A stretch of DNA of 64,000 bases from Anthoceros angustus (Eukaryota > Streptophyta > Anthocerotopsida > Anthocerotales > Anthocerotaceae). A model generated the notes under the pieces. That model searched no databases. It saw only the letters and a program-made list of their open reading frames with translations, and was not told the origin of the DNA. The position numbers and the translations under genes were made by a program. The stretch lies in NCBI GenBank assembly GCA_010909165.1, contig MU008161.1:434001-498000 (forward strand), written 5' to 3'. Of the stretch, positions 34,010-45,360 are shown one piece after another. Position 1 is the stretch's first letter. The number at the start of each line of letters is the position of its first letter.

Positions 34010-36312
34010 TGGTTTGGGGTGATAAGATGGCGGATGTCGATCTCCGGCCCCTGCGAAATCGCCTCCTCATTCGATGGATTGCCGCGGTCTTGGCTCGTCG
34101 ATGGTGCGTGGCGGACTCCACCGGGAACAATGCCTCCACGCATTCGGAGCCCACCCTTGGGAGGCCTCGGTTTCTAGTCATTGCTTGCTCACCGTTGTTT
34201 GCATGGGGATCCTTCCAGCGGCATCTGGGTTAAGATTTCTTGGTGTCCATGGCGGGCACCTCGGAATGGTAGGGGAGAGAGCCGATGTCGGCCACCTCCG
34301 ATTCTACGGCGGTGTGCAAAGACTTGACAGTTAGTAGAGGATAAAATTCACAAAGTCAACCTCCATTAGAATCCGGTGATGAAACAAACCTTCAGGACCC
34401 GTAGTGGCGTGGAGAACGGAGATGTCTTTGACCTTGCGGACGCTTGGGTTCAGCTCCGCTCTTCTCCTCGTCCGTTGCTTTTAAGATGTCTTTCATATTG
34501 GGATTGACCCTCACCAAAAGTCAAGCACAATCAAGCAGGGAATGAGGACATGTCGCAACGCATCCACGGCGTTCGGAAGCGATTGAGGCATCGTCGTCCT
34601 CTGAGTGAGTGGCGCGAAGCATTTTGTTGGGCGTCTTAGGTAGGACGATAGTGGAGGAATGAAAGAAGGCAAGGTTCATTCTAACATTAGATACGTTGGA
34701 AATGTCTAAGCCTTCACAGGAGGCCGTTTGATGGATAATCACCAACCATATAAAACCATTGTTGAAGAAAACGCGTCGTTAAGTTACTAATGCTTGCGGT
34801 GGAGGCAAATGCGGAAAGTCATTATGGTTTGTAATTAAAACAAACCCACACGCAATGGGAAAAGCGGTGACGTTAACGTAGTACAACATGGCGGCGTTAA
34901 TAATGTGACCACCGGTTCGAACCATCGGCTAGTTGGAGCAACCGAAACCCTAACTTAAAGTAATTATTCAGAGAGGTGAACGAGTTACGGGCGCTTAAAA
35001 AGCAAGTAGGGCATACAAAAGCGTGGAGCGCAACCATCCTCGAACGGCGAGCAATTCCCCTTTGTCGCGGCGGGCGTGGCGGTCTGACTTCTCGAGGCGG
35101 TGGCGCGAGTGCCATCTCTAACCCTGATTGCAGCAGGAGCGGAGGGGTGGAGGCCGGCAGTGCCTTGGTTTCTCACTTTTCTGTTTGCATTTTGTGAATC
35201 CATTGACGCGTTGTTTGGAATTGCGGTCGCTGATTACGAGAAGGAAGGCCCATCCGAATTGGCCTATCGAAATTGAAGGTGATGGCGATGGGGCGGCAAG
35301 AAGGATCGACGGCCGGAATCCGGATCCCCGAGCTGTCAGAGAAAACGAGTGGCGGAAAGCAAAACGTTGGCAGAAGGCGCTCGATGATTTGCAGGAAGAC
35401 CTCTCTTTGGGAGGACATGCTAGCAGGTGCAGGCGGCGCTTCCAGTGAGGGCCACTCAAGTCTGGGCTGGGCTCGGCTTCCACAACAAAATCGAGGCCAT
35501 GGAGAGAAGGTGGAGAAGGGTGGGAAGAGGGTGGCTCCTATTCCTTCGCCATACGACGAGGGATTTACATTCGGCCTTGGAGCTCGGATGGATGCAGTGA
35601 AGGTCTTGGACAAGGATTGGATGGTTGTTCGGGATCCAACGGGAGCATGTTTTGGGCCGGTTATACAAGGTGGATTATGGGTTACAAGGATGCCCGAATC
35701 AACGAAAGGGCTGGTGGTGGGCAACATTGGACATGTCAATGGGGATCCTGTGTACATTGCTCATTACAAGGCCCCAAGAATTTGATGCGGTGCCACAGGT
35801 CCCGAGCTATCTGAGCGTTCGAGATCGGGTTCAACAATCTTGTGATCAAGAAGTCTGCCGAGCTTTTAGCTTTGGAATGTAGCAATCGGTATTCGCAACT
35901 CTGATCCAATTTCCGCTTTCCAATGTTTATGCTTTCTGACTGTCGGTTGTCTCTAACACTGAGCATTGTTCATTGCGCAGGGCTCTGTGATGGGGAATGC
36001 GTTCATCAGGACGTTGTGTGCGGAAATCACACAAACAGTCGTTCAACACAGGAGGGTCATGGCGCTGTGGCGCGCAAGAGCCGAGGTGCGTGACGAGGAG
36101 GAAGAGAAGGACAACGAGGAGGGCGAATTGGCCCGAGGATGAAGACTATGGGCCAATGATATCTGGGACATTCGGATGAAGAAAATTCGGACGCTAGGGG
36201 ATGCGGGGGTTTTCATGCCTTATGAAACACCCGGGGTTGCGACATCAGGTGGAGGTGGTAGAGGCGCGGCCAGCGGCGCCGCTCAGAGCGTCGAGGAGGT
36301 GGTGCTCTTGAC
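34010..36312. other. No confidently recognised gene
   Basis: The longest plus-strand frame (35273-35785) encodes a protein-like stretch (GLGARMDAVKVLDKDWMVV; GLVVGNIGHVNGDPVYIAH). It lies upstream of, and could be the N-terminal part of, the ParB-like frame at 36.3 kb. No motif allows a call. Confidence 0.3.
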
Positions 36313-37175
36313 GTGCGAAGGCTCTTGGAAGCGGAGGGAACACCGGTGGCGGCGCCCTCACACCGGCCGAGGCAGCCTCAGGCACCACGCATGAGGCGGG
36401 AGGAGGGCGCCGGCGCCGCTATGACTAAAGGAGGGGCTGCGAGAGAGGAGGAAGGGCCTAAGGGGAAAAGGAAGGCAGGATCTGCTTTCGAAGGAGATCG
36501 GAGCAGAGGGAACGGAGAGGACCATCCTAAAGCAAAAGCAAAGAGGAAAGGCAACAAACTGCAGAGGGTGGAAAATGTGGGTGACATTCCCACTGTTCAT
36601 GTGACAACAGACCAGGAGAGGATTGCGGAAGCTATCCGGGATGAAGACCCCTTGACACGGGTCAGAGAAGCAGCATATGCGAAGAAGGTAGTATTGGAAA
36701 CAGTGCTGGTGAAATTGGAGAACCTTGACGCCACGATGCACGATGCCGCGGAGGTGGATGAAGCATGGGCCAATTATTTGGCGCGTGTTATATCGAAAGG
36801 GAGGATTGAAGGGCGTTTTGCCTTTATTATGTATGATTGATCCTGAGTGTGATGACATGGAAAAACTAGGCGATTCGGGGCCAAAAATATGTCATGGGAG
36901 TCCTAGGAGGAAACCACACTTATGCGGCAATGAAGCATCTTGCGACATCTCTCCGGCAAAAGCGGTTTCTATGTGGAGGCTCATGTCTACTGGTCTCAAT
37001 GTCGGAGATGCGAGTCCCGCCACGACCATAATATGTCGACAAGCGCGGAAGATGAATTTTATAGAGCGGTGAGGTATTTTGATGAATTGATTATTGCGAA
37101 AGGATGGTGTGAGATGACCATGACATGGAAATTCAACTATAAGGTGTTGGGGCTTATTGAGGATGATGAAGCATG
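36313..37175 (+). pseudogene. ParB-like domain fragment
   Basis: The frame 36313-36840 is basic and low-complexity at first, then has a well-formed segment (VHVTTDQERIAEAIRDEDP; LVKLENLDATMHDAAEVDE). After a shift, the plus strand at about 36892-36950 reads VMGVLGGNHTYAAMKHLATS, matching the 'V-x-GGxHR-x-A' core of ParB/Srx-type domains. Then comes VEAHVYWSQCRRCESRHDHN in another frame. Together with the methyltransferase-like piece at 38.2-39 kb it looks like one broken ParB-methyltransferase gene. Confidence 0.4.
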
Positions 37176-37679
37176 ATGTTTATAAACAACAAGGTTGACA
37201 ACAGACCCACATTTTATGCATCGCGAAACAAGAGGGTAGGGTATGGGAAAATGTAGACAAGATATTTACAAGTGGGAAGCGGGGAGTTGCAGCGGAAGAA
37301 GCATGTGATAGCGAGGACAAGCAAGAAGAGCAAGGTGAAGCGGAAAGTGGCCAAGGCTAAAAATAGACATATGTGAAGCCAAAAGATATGCTTGCAAAGC
37401 CTTGGAAATCATTTCAAGGGATTCCGGTGGGAGTGTGGGCAGCGAGATACTTATCACCTTCGGAGAAAGTGTTGGCGGTCTCATTGACTGAAAGGAATGG
37501 ATGACGATATATCGCTTGGAAGAAATTCCATATTATTCAAGTGGCGATGGCTAACACACTTGGGTTGCTCTTTTGAAGAGGTTCGGGAGTATCCCGACTC
37601 AAGCGATGAAATGCTTGTCGCGATTCCAAACGGCATTTCGGAAAGGTAAGCCATTTTCCGGACCTTCTTTCCATTTCAA

Positions 37680-37932
37680 TTCTCAGGCGCCCGCGCCCCC
37701 CGGATCACGCGGCCGCCCTCTTCATCGGGCGCCGGCCCGCCAGTCGCCGGGAAGGCGCGCCGGCGGCGCCCCTCCTCGCAGGCGGTGGGTGGGGCCGGCG
37801 GCGCCCTGGCCTCCGCCCAGCTGGGCGATGGGCGCCGCCGGCCGGCGCCCGCGGCTACTCTCCACTAATGCGGTGGGAGCGCGGCGGCGCCTCAGGGATC
37901 GGTGGAGCGGGGCCGGCCGCGCGCCTCCCTAG
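37680..37932. repeat. GC island with repeated GGCCGGCGCC cores
   Basis: About 250 bases of over 75% GC hold several near-copies of GGCGCCGGCC and its complement. They interrupt otherwise AT-richer sequence and the surrounding degenerate reading frame. Smaller islands of the same motif occur at 23.1, 23.26, 33.15, 33.21 and 36.25 kb. Confidence 0.6.
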
Positions 37933-38159
37933 TAGTTGTGAGGTGCTTGAGCCACGCATTCTAACAGTTGTTTGGTTTTGGCAAGAAGCAAGGACGTGGA
38001 GGTCTTGACAAAAGCGCGACTTTCATTCATTTTAGATCAATAATTGGAAGGGCTTAGAGAATGAGCAGCGGGCTTTGGCGGACAAGGACTTGCAAGAAGG
38101 ACTCCGGATATTCAATGTTCCGTCGGTGAAAGCAGTCCGATGCAGTGGAAGCCCGCAGC

Positions 38160-39020
38160 GTTACGGACATGCGTGGGTTTTGAGGGAAGGAAATACACCC
38201 TTCTTGTCATGGATGTTCCCGTGGATTTGACATCGGGCCAATGGACAAACGAATGGATTTATCCATGATGGGTCTTTGTGTTCCAAAGTTTCGGAGAAAG
38301 CGGAAAATGACGACTTCATTATCGTCGCATGGTGTTGAAGAAGCCCATACGGTAAGGGAGGCTATTTGAAGTGGTGTGCCAAAGGCGGCTTGGTGTCATT
38401 CATTTGGGATAAGACTAACATGAACAACGGCAGAGGAGGATTTGAGGCTGGAATACGTTACAGTTGGATGGGGTGTGAAAGATGGATGTTCAAGGGCAGG
38501 CTGCCATGATGCCAAATGTGATGCAGGACCTTCAACAATGGAAGATCTGTTATTGGACACCCTCATCGTCAAGAAAGCAGTTTACTCTCATGACAAGTTG
38601 GTAGTGTGCCCATACCGAGACCATTGGGTCTTATGATGAAACTCGTGAGGACATTCTCCAAGGAGGGAGGCGGGTTATTGATGCATGCTCGAGCGGTGGG
38701 ACTACGACACTAGCTGCGTTCGTGTGGCCGGGATTGCAATAGGCGGACTTGAGATGCGCGGTTGCCCAGTGCATACAGCGTTGATGTCTTGCCGTCTGAC
38801 GAGGAGGCTGACTTTTGAGCCCGAGGACCATCTCGATTGGGCAAAGAGGTATGTATTAGCGAGAAGAGCGCAGAAAGCCCAAGTCGTCGCATTGAGTGCG
38901 AAGAGGTTGAAGAGGCGACAACCGGCGAACTTATGGAGGATGGACAGACTTTGGATCTGTGTATGGCGACCCGACATGACACAAAATGACATCAATGAAG
39001 ACCGAGGCTTTGGGTGCGAA
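38160..39020 (+). pseudogene. DNA N6/N4-methyltransferase-like domain, degenerate
   Basis: Combined plus-strand frames give LLVMDVPVDLTSGQWTNEW (position of a DPPY-type motif), KWCAKGGLVSFIWDKTN, YSWMGCERWMFKG, VCPYRDHW and, at about 38668-38730, RVIDACSSGGTTTLAAFV. The last resembles the 'DPF-x-GSGTT-x2-AA' SAM-binding motif of DNA methyltransferases that act on amino groups. Both catalytic motifs are altered (DVPV, CSSGGT) and stops are frequent, so activity is not expected. The family call is tentative. Confidence 0.35.
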
Positions 39021-39711
39021 TGATAGCTTTGGCCTTACGGAGATGGGCGCATGCGAATTTGGCACTGTAGAAGATTCGATTCGGTGGATGCAATGGTGGA
39101 CTCTCAAACAATCCCTCGCGATAGAACATGAGCGATTAGCAAAATGCCTATGCGATTAGCGGGTGTTGGTGTTTAGTTTTGCAGTTGCTTCTCGAGAAAA
39201 CCCGCATGTTCCGGATGTTTCGACCCTCTTAAAATTAACAATGGGTCTTTTCTCAAATTTTGTTGTTATGTGCTCTTTGTAGTAGTGAGTGCCGGCGCCA
39301 TGTGGGTTCGTCTTGGGATGCCATTTTCGATTTGGTTTTCCGCTATGGATATGCATACACGGATGGTGTCATGATACGAAACCAACGTTTTCCATAATTT
39401 GTGGATGGTGTCTTTTCCGTCAAAGGGGTTATTTTTCCTTGAAGGGGTTTGTATATTCCCCTTCATAATTTATAGTGTTTGAGTTGTTCCATTTATCCAT
39501 GCCTTGTGTTTGGAGTTGTAGTGGGAGGGCAGGCTCTGCGGTGAAACAGACCCAGCTTTGGAGTGGTGCTTAATAAAGAGATGCGGAAACACCGTCTGTC
39601 TCAGTGCGGAACTCCCAAAGCCTCAACGACCTCGGCGTGATAGCCTTCTTGACATAGCTCCTTCTTATTTTAGTCACGCATGTGCTCGTATCCTATGAGC
39701 TGCGAGGTTGA
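39021..39711. other. No recognised gene; copia insertion boundary region
   Basis: Nothing convincing is read here. The junction between the copia element's own gag region (above 39.7 kb) and the inserted foreign block must fall in this interval or close to it. Confidence 0.3.
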
Positions 39712-40056
39712 TTACAATTCGTCCGAAGCTCCGGGTTGGGTTTGGAAGCACCACTCCCATCTCCATACCCACATCCGAGAAGGCAAGGCTTGCACATGGT
39801 TGCCAGACCCTACTACCCATACTCCTCGTGCGCGCAGGTTTGACATCATCCGAACATGCCACACTTCATACCGAGAACCATTAAATCTGTCCTTCTCTTT
39901 CAACTCTGCTGTGAATGTAGGTGGAACGGGTGGTGGAACAGGTGTATTGGGTGGTGCTGGGCTAGACGAAGGACTCGGTGGAGGGGAGATTAAACCTTCA
40001 TATTCTGTATCTAGTCTACGAGGGAAGTTGAAGAGGTAATCCCTCGTTGACATCAA
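39712..40056 (-). pseudogene. Copia gag N-terminal part of the host element
   Basis: A Pro/Ser-rich leader is followed by FNGSRYEVWHVRMMSNLRA, the conserved 'F-x-G-x-NY-x2-W-x2-(R/K)M' start of copia gag. It lies downstream of the PBS on the same strand as the LTRs. The frame ends about 40 codons later, where the insertions begin. Confidence 0.8.
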
Positions 40057-40836
40057 AAATTATTATCAGCCATCAGACAGGTGAACAGGTAAGCCGTTAG
40101 GTTTTAAAGGAGTTTTGTTTTGAAAAGGCAGAAAAACTCCTGTGACTTGATTTTAGAGACCTGGTGGATTCTTGGGAAACTTGATTACTTGGTTTGTCTT
40201 TGAGCCGGTAGATCTGAGGGGCAGATGAGAATTCCAAGCACATGGAAGCGGCCAAAGAATCTACAGCAAGCCTGAATCTAGGGTATGATAGATCAAATTG
40301 AGCACTCCTCTTGCGAGGAGCGGAGGATGTGGCTAAAAAACTGCAATTGTGCAGTCAATTTCTTGATTTCAGATGAGAATCTGACAGCAAATTTGTGAAT
40401 CTTCATATCTATTGAATCCAACCTCTTAGAAAAAGATTCCTATCGCTGGATAGTAGCATTCAGGGTTGCTTCTAGATTCTTCACTGAGTTTGAGAATATT
40501 GTCGTGCTCCTTGTGCAGGATTGGTGGTCTGAGCGTTGTCATCTTTCAGGTGTTCGTGTAGCATGGGGACTTGATCTGTACAGGCGGCCACAAGTGTTGC
40601 AAAGGGTTAAATTAGAGGTTTCATAAAAATTACTGTTGCGTCTGAAATGAGGATATTTCTCGAACAGTCGATGCTCTCACTCAGCCCTTGATTCATTTCC
40701 AATCCATGTGTTACAAGAGCGAACAGGCGAGCTGTAAGTAGTCCTGGAAAAGGATTCAGTGAAGCCTCCTCTTCCACAGGATCCACCGTTGGACCTGTTC
40801 CTCGGCATTCTGATTATAGCATAATTACCAGCAATT
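40057..40836 (-). other. Copia leader / start of gag
   Basis: Sequence between PBS and the gag block. Minus-strand frames include a coiled-coil-like stretch (SFSKRLDSIDMKIHKFAV). It is interrupted by stops and there is no other gene. Confidence 0.5.
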
Positions 40837-40850
40837 GGGCTCTGATACCA
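40837..40850 (-). other. Primer-binding site (initiator Met-tRNA type)
   Basis: The minus strand reads TGGTATCAGAGCCC directly after the LTR end. It is the standard Ty1/copia PBS complementary to the 3' end of initiator Met-tRNA. Confidence 0.9.
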
Positions 40851-41062
40851 TAATAAAAACAGGCAATGCTGGCCTGATGTCAAAACAATTTGACATTGTG
40901 TGAGAGAGCACAGGCGTGAGGCCGAGAACGTTGAACAAAAACATATGATAATGAAAGAATTAAATTGCCAAAGAGTTGTAACAGAGTATTTATACTTAAA
41001 CCCTAAAATAAGTCTAACGATGCGTCTAGGTTAAATACCTAATATAGGCATATTTTTCAACA
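40851..41062 (-). repeat. 5' LTR of the minus-strand copia element
   Basis: 212 bp, same length as the 3' LTR, 209 identical positions. The three differences are A here versus G at two sites and T here versus C at one site (plus strand). Confidence 0.9.
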
Positions 41063-41067
41063 CATTT
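41063..41067. repeat. Target-site duplication CATTT (right)
   Basis: Identical to 19614-19618. It falls in codons of the SDGAASQ ORF. Confidence 0.85.
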
Positions 41068-41336
41068 GGTAGGAGATCCACACTTGTTTCTCTTGGACAA
41101 AAGAAGACCTTTTGCATGCCACAACGTTCACACTGTCCAGAAAGGCACTCCAGCTTATGCCACTCTGCATTACATTCTTTCTCACAAAGGGCTGCCTGTG
41201 CCAGAGCTCGAACTGAAGGATAGTAACAAACTACCACACAACACCCACCATCAATCGCTTTTCTTGAATGACGCCTGCTGATCATAGGCATGCTCCCACA
41301 GGCGTATTCTTGATAACTTATGTCGTACACTGTTTA
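41068..41336 (-). pseudogene. SDGAASQ ORF, middle piece (piece 2 of 3)
   Basis: Minus-strand reading begins LNSVRHKLSRIRLWEHAYDQ (joined from 55386 across the CACTA insertion). It shifts frame once, then gives ALCEKECNAEWHKLECLSG and QCERCG, a Cys-rich 'ECL-x-GxC-x2-CG' block, ending in SVDLLPN at the copia insertion point. With one CATTT removed, the frame runs on at 19613 as ATISWRCFQYQ without a stop. Confidence 0.6.
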
Positions 41337-41339
41337 ATG
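41337..41339. repeat. 3-bp target duplication ATG (left)
   Basis: Matches 55383-55385 and abuts the CCCTACTAG terminus of the CACTA-like element. Confidence 0.7.
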
Positions 41340-41878
41340 CCCTACTAGAAAGGGCAGCCTATGTTACACTTTATGTTAAGATTTGCACCCCTGGATGTAA
41401 CACTCATGTTGCAATTTTAGGGCCATGTAACATTTTTGGGCCCCTTGTTACACTTTAGCTTGAAAACCAGATCATAGCTTTTGTTGCAATCATATTGCAA
41501 TGGTGTTGCAATTATGTTAAGATGAAGTGAGAGGTGCTTTTGCTCTCTCTCCAGAATGCAACATGATTGCAACATCTAAAGTGTTACAAGAGAGGTCTTG
41601 TAACACTTTTCTAGGCTTGGTACCGAACCTTCTCCCCATCTACCATTCTCTTTTTACTTTTGCCTTATAGAATACCAAGTTTTACATAGTCGTTCTGTTC
41701 ATTATATGGTACTTTGTATTTACCATTTGTGCAAATCTCGACGCATCTTTATGCCCCAAATCTCTAGTACAACAGCCTATTTTTCTCTATCCAGTGCCTC
41801 CTAAAAAGGCACATATTGAATTTCATCGACCGCCTCCTCTTCTCCCTCCATGTTCTCCTCTGCGTCACTGCCATTACG

Positions 41879-43098
41879 TGGCATTCGGGAACCGGGCATT
41901 CGGGAACCGGGCATTCGGGAACCAAGGGAGGGCTGGTGGGATGAACCCGTGGCTGGCCAGCGGGAGGCATGCCCGAGTCGAGGTCCGGACTTTGTCCGGA
42001 CTCGAAAGACGGACCAGTCCGGCCCCGGAAGTCTGGACTTAGGGATCCGGACTCAGTGGTCAGGCCACGAGGTCCGGACCCCGAGAAGGGTTGGGTCGAG
42101 CCGGACCCCGAGAGGCCAGGGCCGGGCCCGGGGAGACGGACCCGGAGGAAGACGGACCTAGAGGTCCGGACTCGAGTCGAGGCAGTCCACGAGGTCCAAA
42201 CTCGGGAGTGGGGAGAGCCACGTCACCCCAAGATCCAACCTTGGAGGGCCCACTGCGCGAGGCCCGGAGAGAGAGAGGAGGGGCGGAAGACTTGGTGGTG
42301 ACCGCGTTGTCGGGCCGCCGCCGGTGGCGCAACTGGCGGACCCTCGGGAAGAGGAAGGGGTCCCGCCTCGCGGATCATCCGATTAGGTGCGCGCGGCCCG
42401 GCGGCTCGGCTTTGGGCCAAGAAGGAATGGGGGCCATCCAGCCCACCACCAGCAGGCGATAGGTGGAATAGCGAGGGTAGTAGGCGGCTGGTTAGGGCCT
42501 GGGCCTCGGCTGAATAGAGGTGTAATAAAGGCGACCTTGGTAGTATAAGAGGGCTAAGGCCGCCAGAATAAATCATCTTTCTCTTGGTGTTGATGCGCGT
42601 TCTTGCGGACCTTTGTGTGTCTTCTTGCTAACGTGAGTCTGAGTCAGGCGAGCCGACTCGGGAGATTGATCGGTCTGGTGGCGGACCTAACGTGTTGTGG
42701 TGTGTGCGGGGAAGGGTGGCGGTGACCCGTGCTCGTCGAGCAGCGGCCCGGCCGACGACCGGGCGTGTGGCCGGAGGAACTCGGGAGGCGTCTGAGCCGG
42801 GGAGAGAGGCCGGCGCAGCGGAGGTCGGGGCTGTAACCAGCGTCTTTCTAAGGCGAGGTGTAGCGTGAGGAGAGGAAAGGCGGATGTGAGTGACGGATGT
42901 GAGATCTGGGGCCGACAGGTCCAAACGTTTGGCCATCCGGGCTGTCGGTGAACGTTGTAGTTAGGAGTATGTGTGTTGAGGTGAGCAGGCGCTAAGGCGG
43001 TAGGAATCACGAAGCCCAGAGCCTATCATTCCCTTGGAGCGGACTTCTTCCTACAACGACACGGATTGTGCGCGGTGGCCATCGTAAGTCGCGCCACA
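41879..43098 (+). repeat. 5' LTR of the nested Ty3/gypsy element
   Basis: About 1220 bp, related throughout to 53042-54249 with many small indels. It starts near TGGCATTCGGG, which is tandemly repeated three times (16-bp unit at 41881-41925), and ends GCGCCACA. The exact left border is uncertain and no target duplication was recognised. Confidence 0.8.
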
Positions 43099-43101
43099 TT
43101 T

Positions 43102-43113
43102 TGGCGCCGTTGC
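43102..43113 (+). other. Gypsy primer-binding site
   Basis: TGGCGCCGTTGC, three bases after the LTR end. It is the common plant gypsy PBS form. Confidence 0.75.
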
Positions 43114-43339
43114 GGGAATGAAATCGTTCCGTAGCAGCGTGGATGCGTGGAGGGGCGTGAGGTAGTTAAGGAAGATTCTGAGAGTCGGACGTTGTGTTGC
43201 CCGGGCGCTCGGCGAGCACGTGAGAGGCGACGAGCTCGGCGAGGACACCGAAGGTAAGTGTGGTGGAGTTGTCGGATCGAGAGGAGGAAGCACCAAGTCG
43301 GTGGTAAGGCGGTTCCTCATCCCTTACCAATCGCGGCGA

Positions 43340-43860
43340 TGGCAACAACGTCGACCAAGCAAGCGTATTCCCTCTTTGGAGGTAAGAAGGAGAGAGCGCG
43401 AAACCGTGGAGGATTTCGTGTCTCGCAAACTTCGGAGAAGGTTCGGATGCAGCTCATTCAATTCCAAGGGGTCTCGAGGCGGCTCGGTGTCGGAGGAAAT
43501 ACCGACCGCCTCGAACGCACCCCGCAACCTTGAGCATTGAAGGATGCCTTCTTAGAAAGATTCCATGGAATCGATCAAGAAGGCTATGTCTTGTCCAAAC
43601 TCGAGAACAAGCGAGGAAAGGCGGAGAAGTTGGGATCGTACATCGAGCGGTTCTGTGCTGCGGACGGCACCCCACACTACCATGCAGGATGCGTTGGTTC
43701 GCGGTGGCTTATCCAAGCCAATGGCTAAGCACGTCTTCGAGAAAGATGTGAGCAAGGCGGTCCGGGCGGCGGAGAACTATGAAGAATCGATGCACCGACG
43801 GCCGAGGACTCCTCCAGGAGGAAAGAAGAAGAAAGCGGGGTCGGACTCAAGATGAAGAAC
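43340..43860 (+). pseudogene. Gypsy gag fragments
   Basis: Frames near 43339-43530 (ATTSTKQAYSLFGG) and 43537-43728 (MKDAFLERFHGIDQEG, then EKLGSYIERF) resemble the retrotransposon gag core, with the capsid-like 'L-x2-FLERF' pattern. Lys/Glu-rich low-complexity sequence follows to about 44100. Frameshifts are frequent. Confidence 0.55.
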
Positions 43861-45126
43861 CCTGGACGAGGAGGATGATGAGACCGAGGCGGCCGGAGGA
43901 AGAGGAAGAGGACTCAGGAAGAATCCAGGAGGTCATGGAAGAAGAAGAACCCGAAAATAAAGAAGAAGAAGCCCGTGTCGCGGAGGGTGGAAAAGAAGGA
44001 GGTCATGATGCCCGTGCAGAGGTCCCGGCCAGCTCCTTTGAAGGAAGTAGCGGGGGCGAGGGAAGATCTAGAACGGGTAATGAAGAGGTGGAGGAGTTGA
44101 CGATCAACCGGTGAAGGATAAAGAAGCGTAAGGCGGCCACCTCCGGTACTCATCATGGTGTGCGGTGTGTCACCAACATGGGCATTCGAGGCCAAGCGCC
44201 TCCGGACCCGTGAACCGGTGGAGTGACTACGGGAAGAGTCCGAGGCAGTGGGAGGATGCATACCAAGTGCAACGGGACCAGTATCCAGACGATGTACCCA
44301 CGGTGGTCCGTCTGCATCGACCTCCGATCTGCACCGCATGGGAGCCCCTCCAGAATTCTCGGGCGGTGGTGCTGGAACTGGGAACCCGGACACTACTCCA
44401 ACGCTACCCCACGGCAAGGTGGAGACTTTGAGCAGGTGTGGAGTTATGGCGGTGGGGCACATGCGGTCCAATCTCGCTCAGGACGTGCGCTCACGCAACC
44501 CGGTGGGAGCCAAGACCACCGCCTCCCTAAGGCGCCCGTGCTACAAATTGAAGGCGCTGGTGGCGGAGTGGGAGGCAGGGGCACAAGCGAGGTGGTACGA
44601 AGCAAGTTCTAAGGAGAAGAAGGCGGACTGGAGGTCTGGAAGTGTCAACCCGAGTCCGAAAGGAGCGGAAGGAACGGAGGCAGTAAGAGGAAGAAAATGA
44701 GGATAGTCCCACGGATGAGGACGGAACACCCTGAAGGAAGCCGAACCCGCCAAAGAGGCGAGTTAAACCGGGCAGCCCGGGAAGAAACCAAAGCCGGAGT
44801 CTCGGGAGGCGGACTCACCACGCACGCAGCTTCCACCGGATGTGGTTGAAGTGAGATGCTTCAAGAAGAACTCACGGGACCCAGTAGTCCGCCACCAGAC
44901 GGTGGGAGGAGACAAGGCGAGCGTGGTGAGAGAACCACCCGCCCTTTCAAGGTGGCCGACTTGATGATGGACCAACAACACTTGGTGTCCCTTAGCGTTG
45001 TTAAAGGACAACCCAGTATCGGCGAAGTCCGAAGGCCATCGTGAACGCAACCACGTCGGAACTCCTTGGTCCGGAAGGGCAAGAACGTGGAGGTAAGGGT
45101 CGTATCTCATACGGACCACAGGCGCC

Positions 45127-45360
45127 ATGGTGCGGTGGAAATTGCGGTGTGTAATTAAAAACGTGCCTCTAGACACGGGGTCGAGTGAACCTCATCGAGG
45201 CCACCGCAAGGCAGGCGGGTTCACCACCTTGAGCCATCCACCAAAACCCTCGGGATGGCGGACATGTCAGCGCCAGGGAGTTGTCCGAGTCCAAGCCACC
45301 ATAGCGAGCCCCTATACATTAGATTTTGTCGTCATCGGACCGCGGACCCCTGGGGTATGA
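45127..45360 (+). pseudogene. Gypsy aspartic protease
   Basis: The plus-strand frame contains NVPLDTGSS, the active-site DTG triad with the following Ser. RVQATIAS and DFVVIG follow at the positions of later protease strands. Frames shift after the triad. Confidence 0.6.

Larger units (their letters stand above)
19619..41062 (-). mobile_element. Copia-type LTR retrotransposon with nested insertions (21.4 kb)
   Basis: Both ends carry a 212-bp LTR and a 5-bp duplication CATTT flanks the whole. On the minus strand the order is 5' LTR (41062-40851), PBS, leader, gag (about 40056-39712), integrase-RT linker (31650-31095), RT/RNase H (21535-20690), PPT (TATGTGGGAG before 19830) and 3' LTR. A copia element is normally about 5 kb, so roughly 16 kb is inserted foreign sequence. 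It lies inside the SDGAASQ ORF. Confidence 0.85.
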
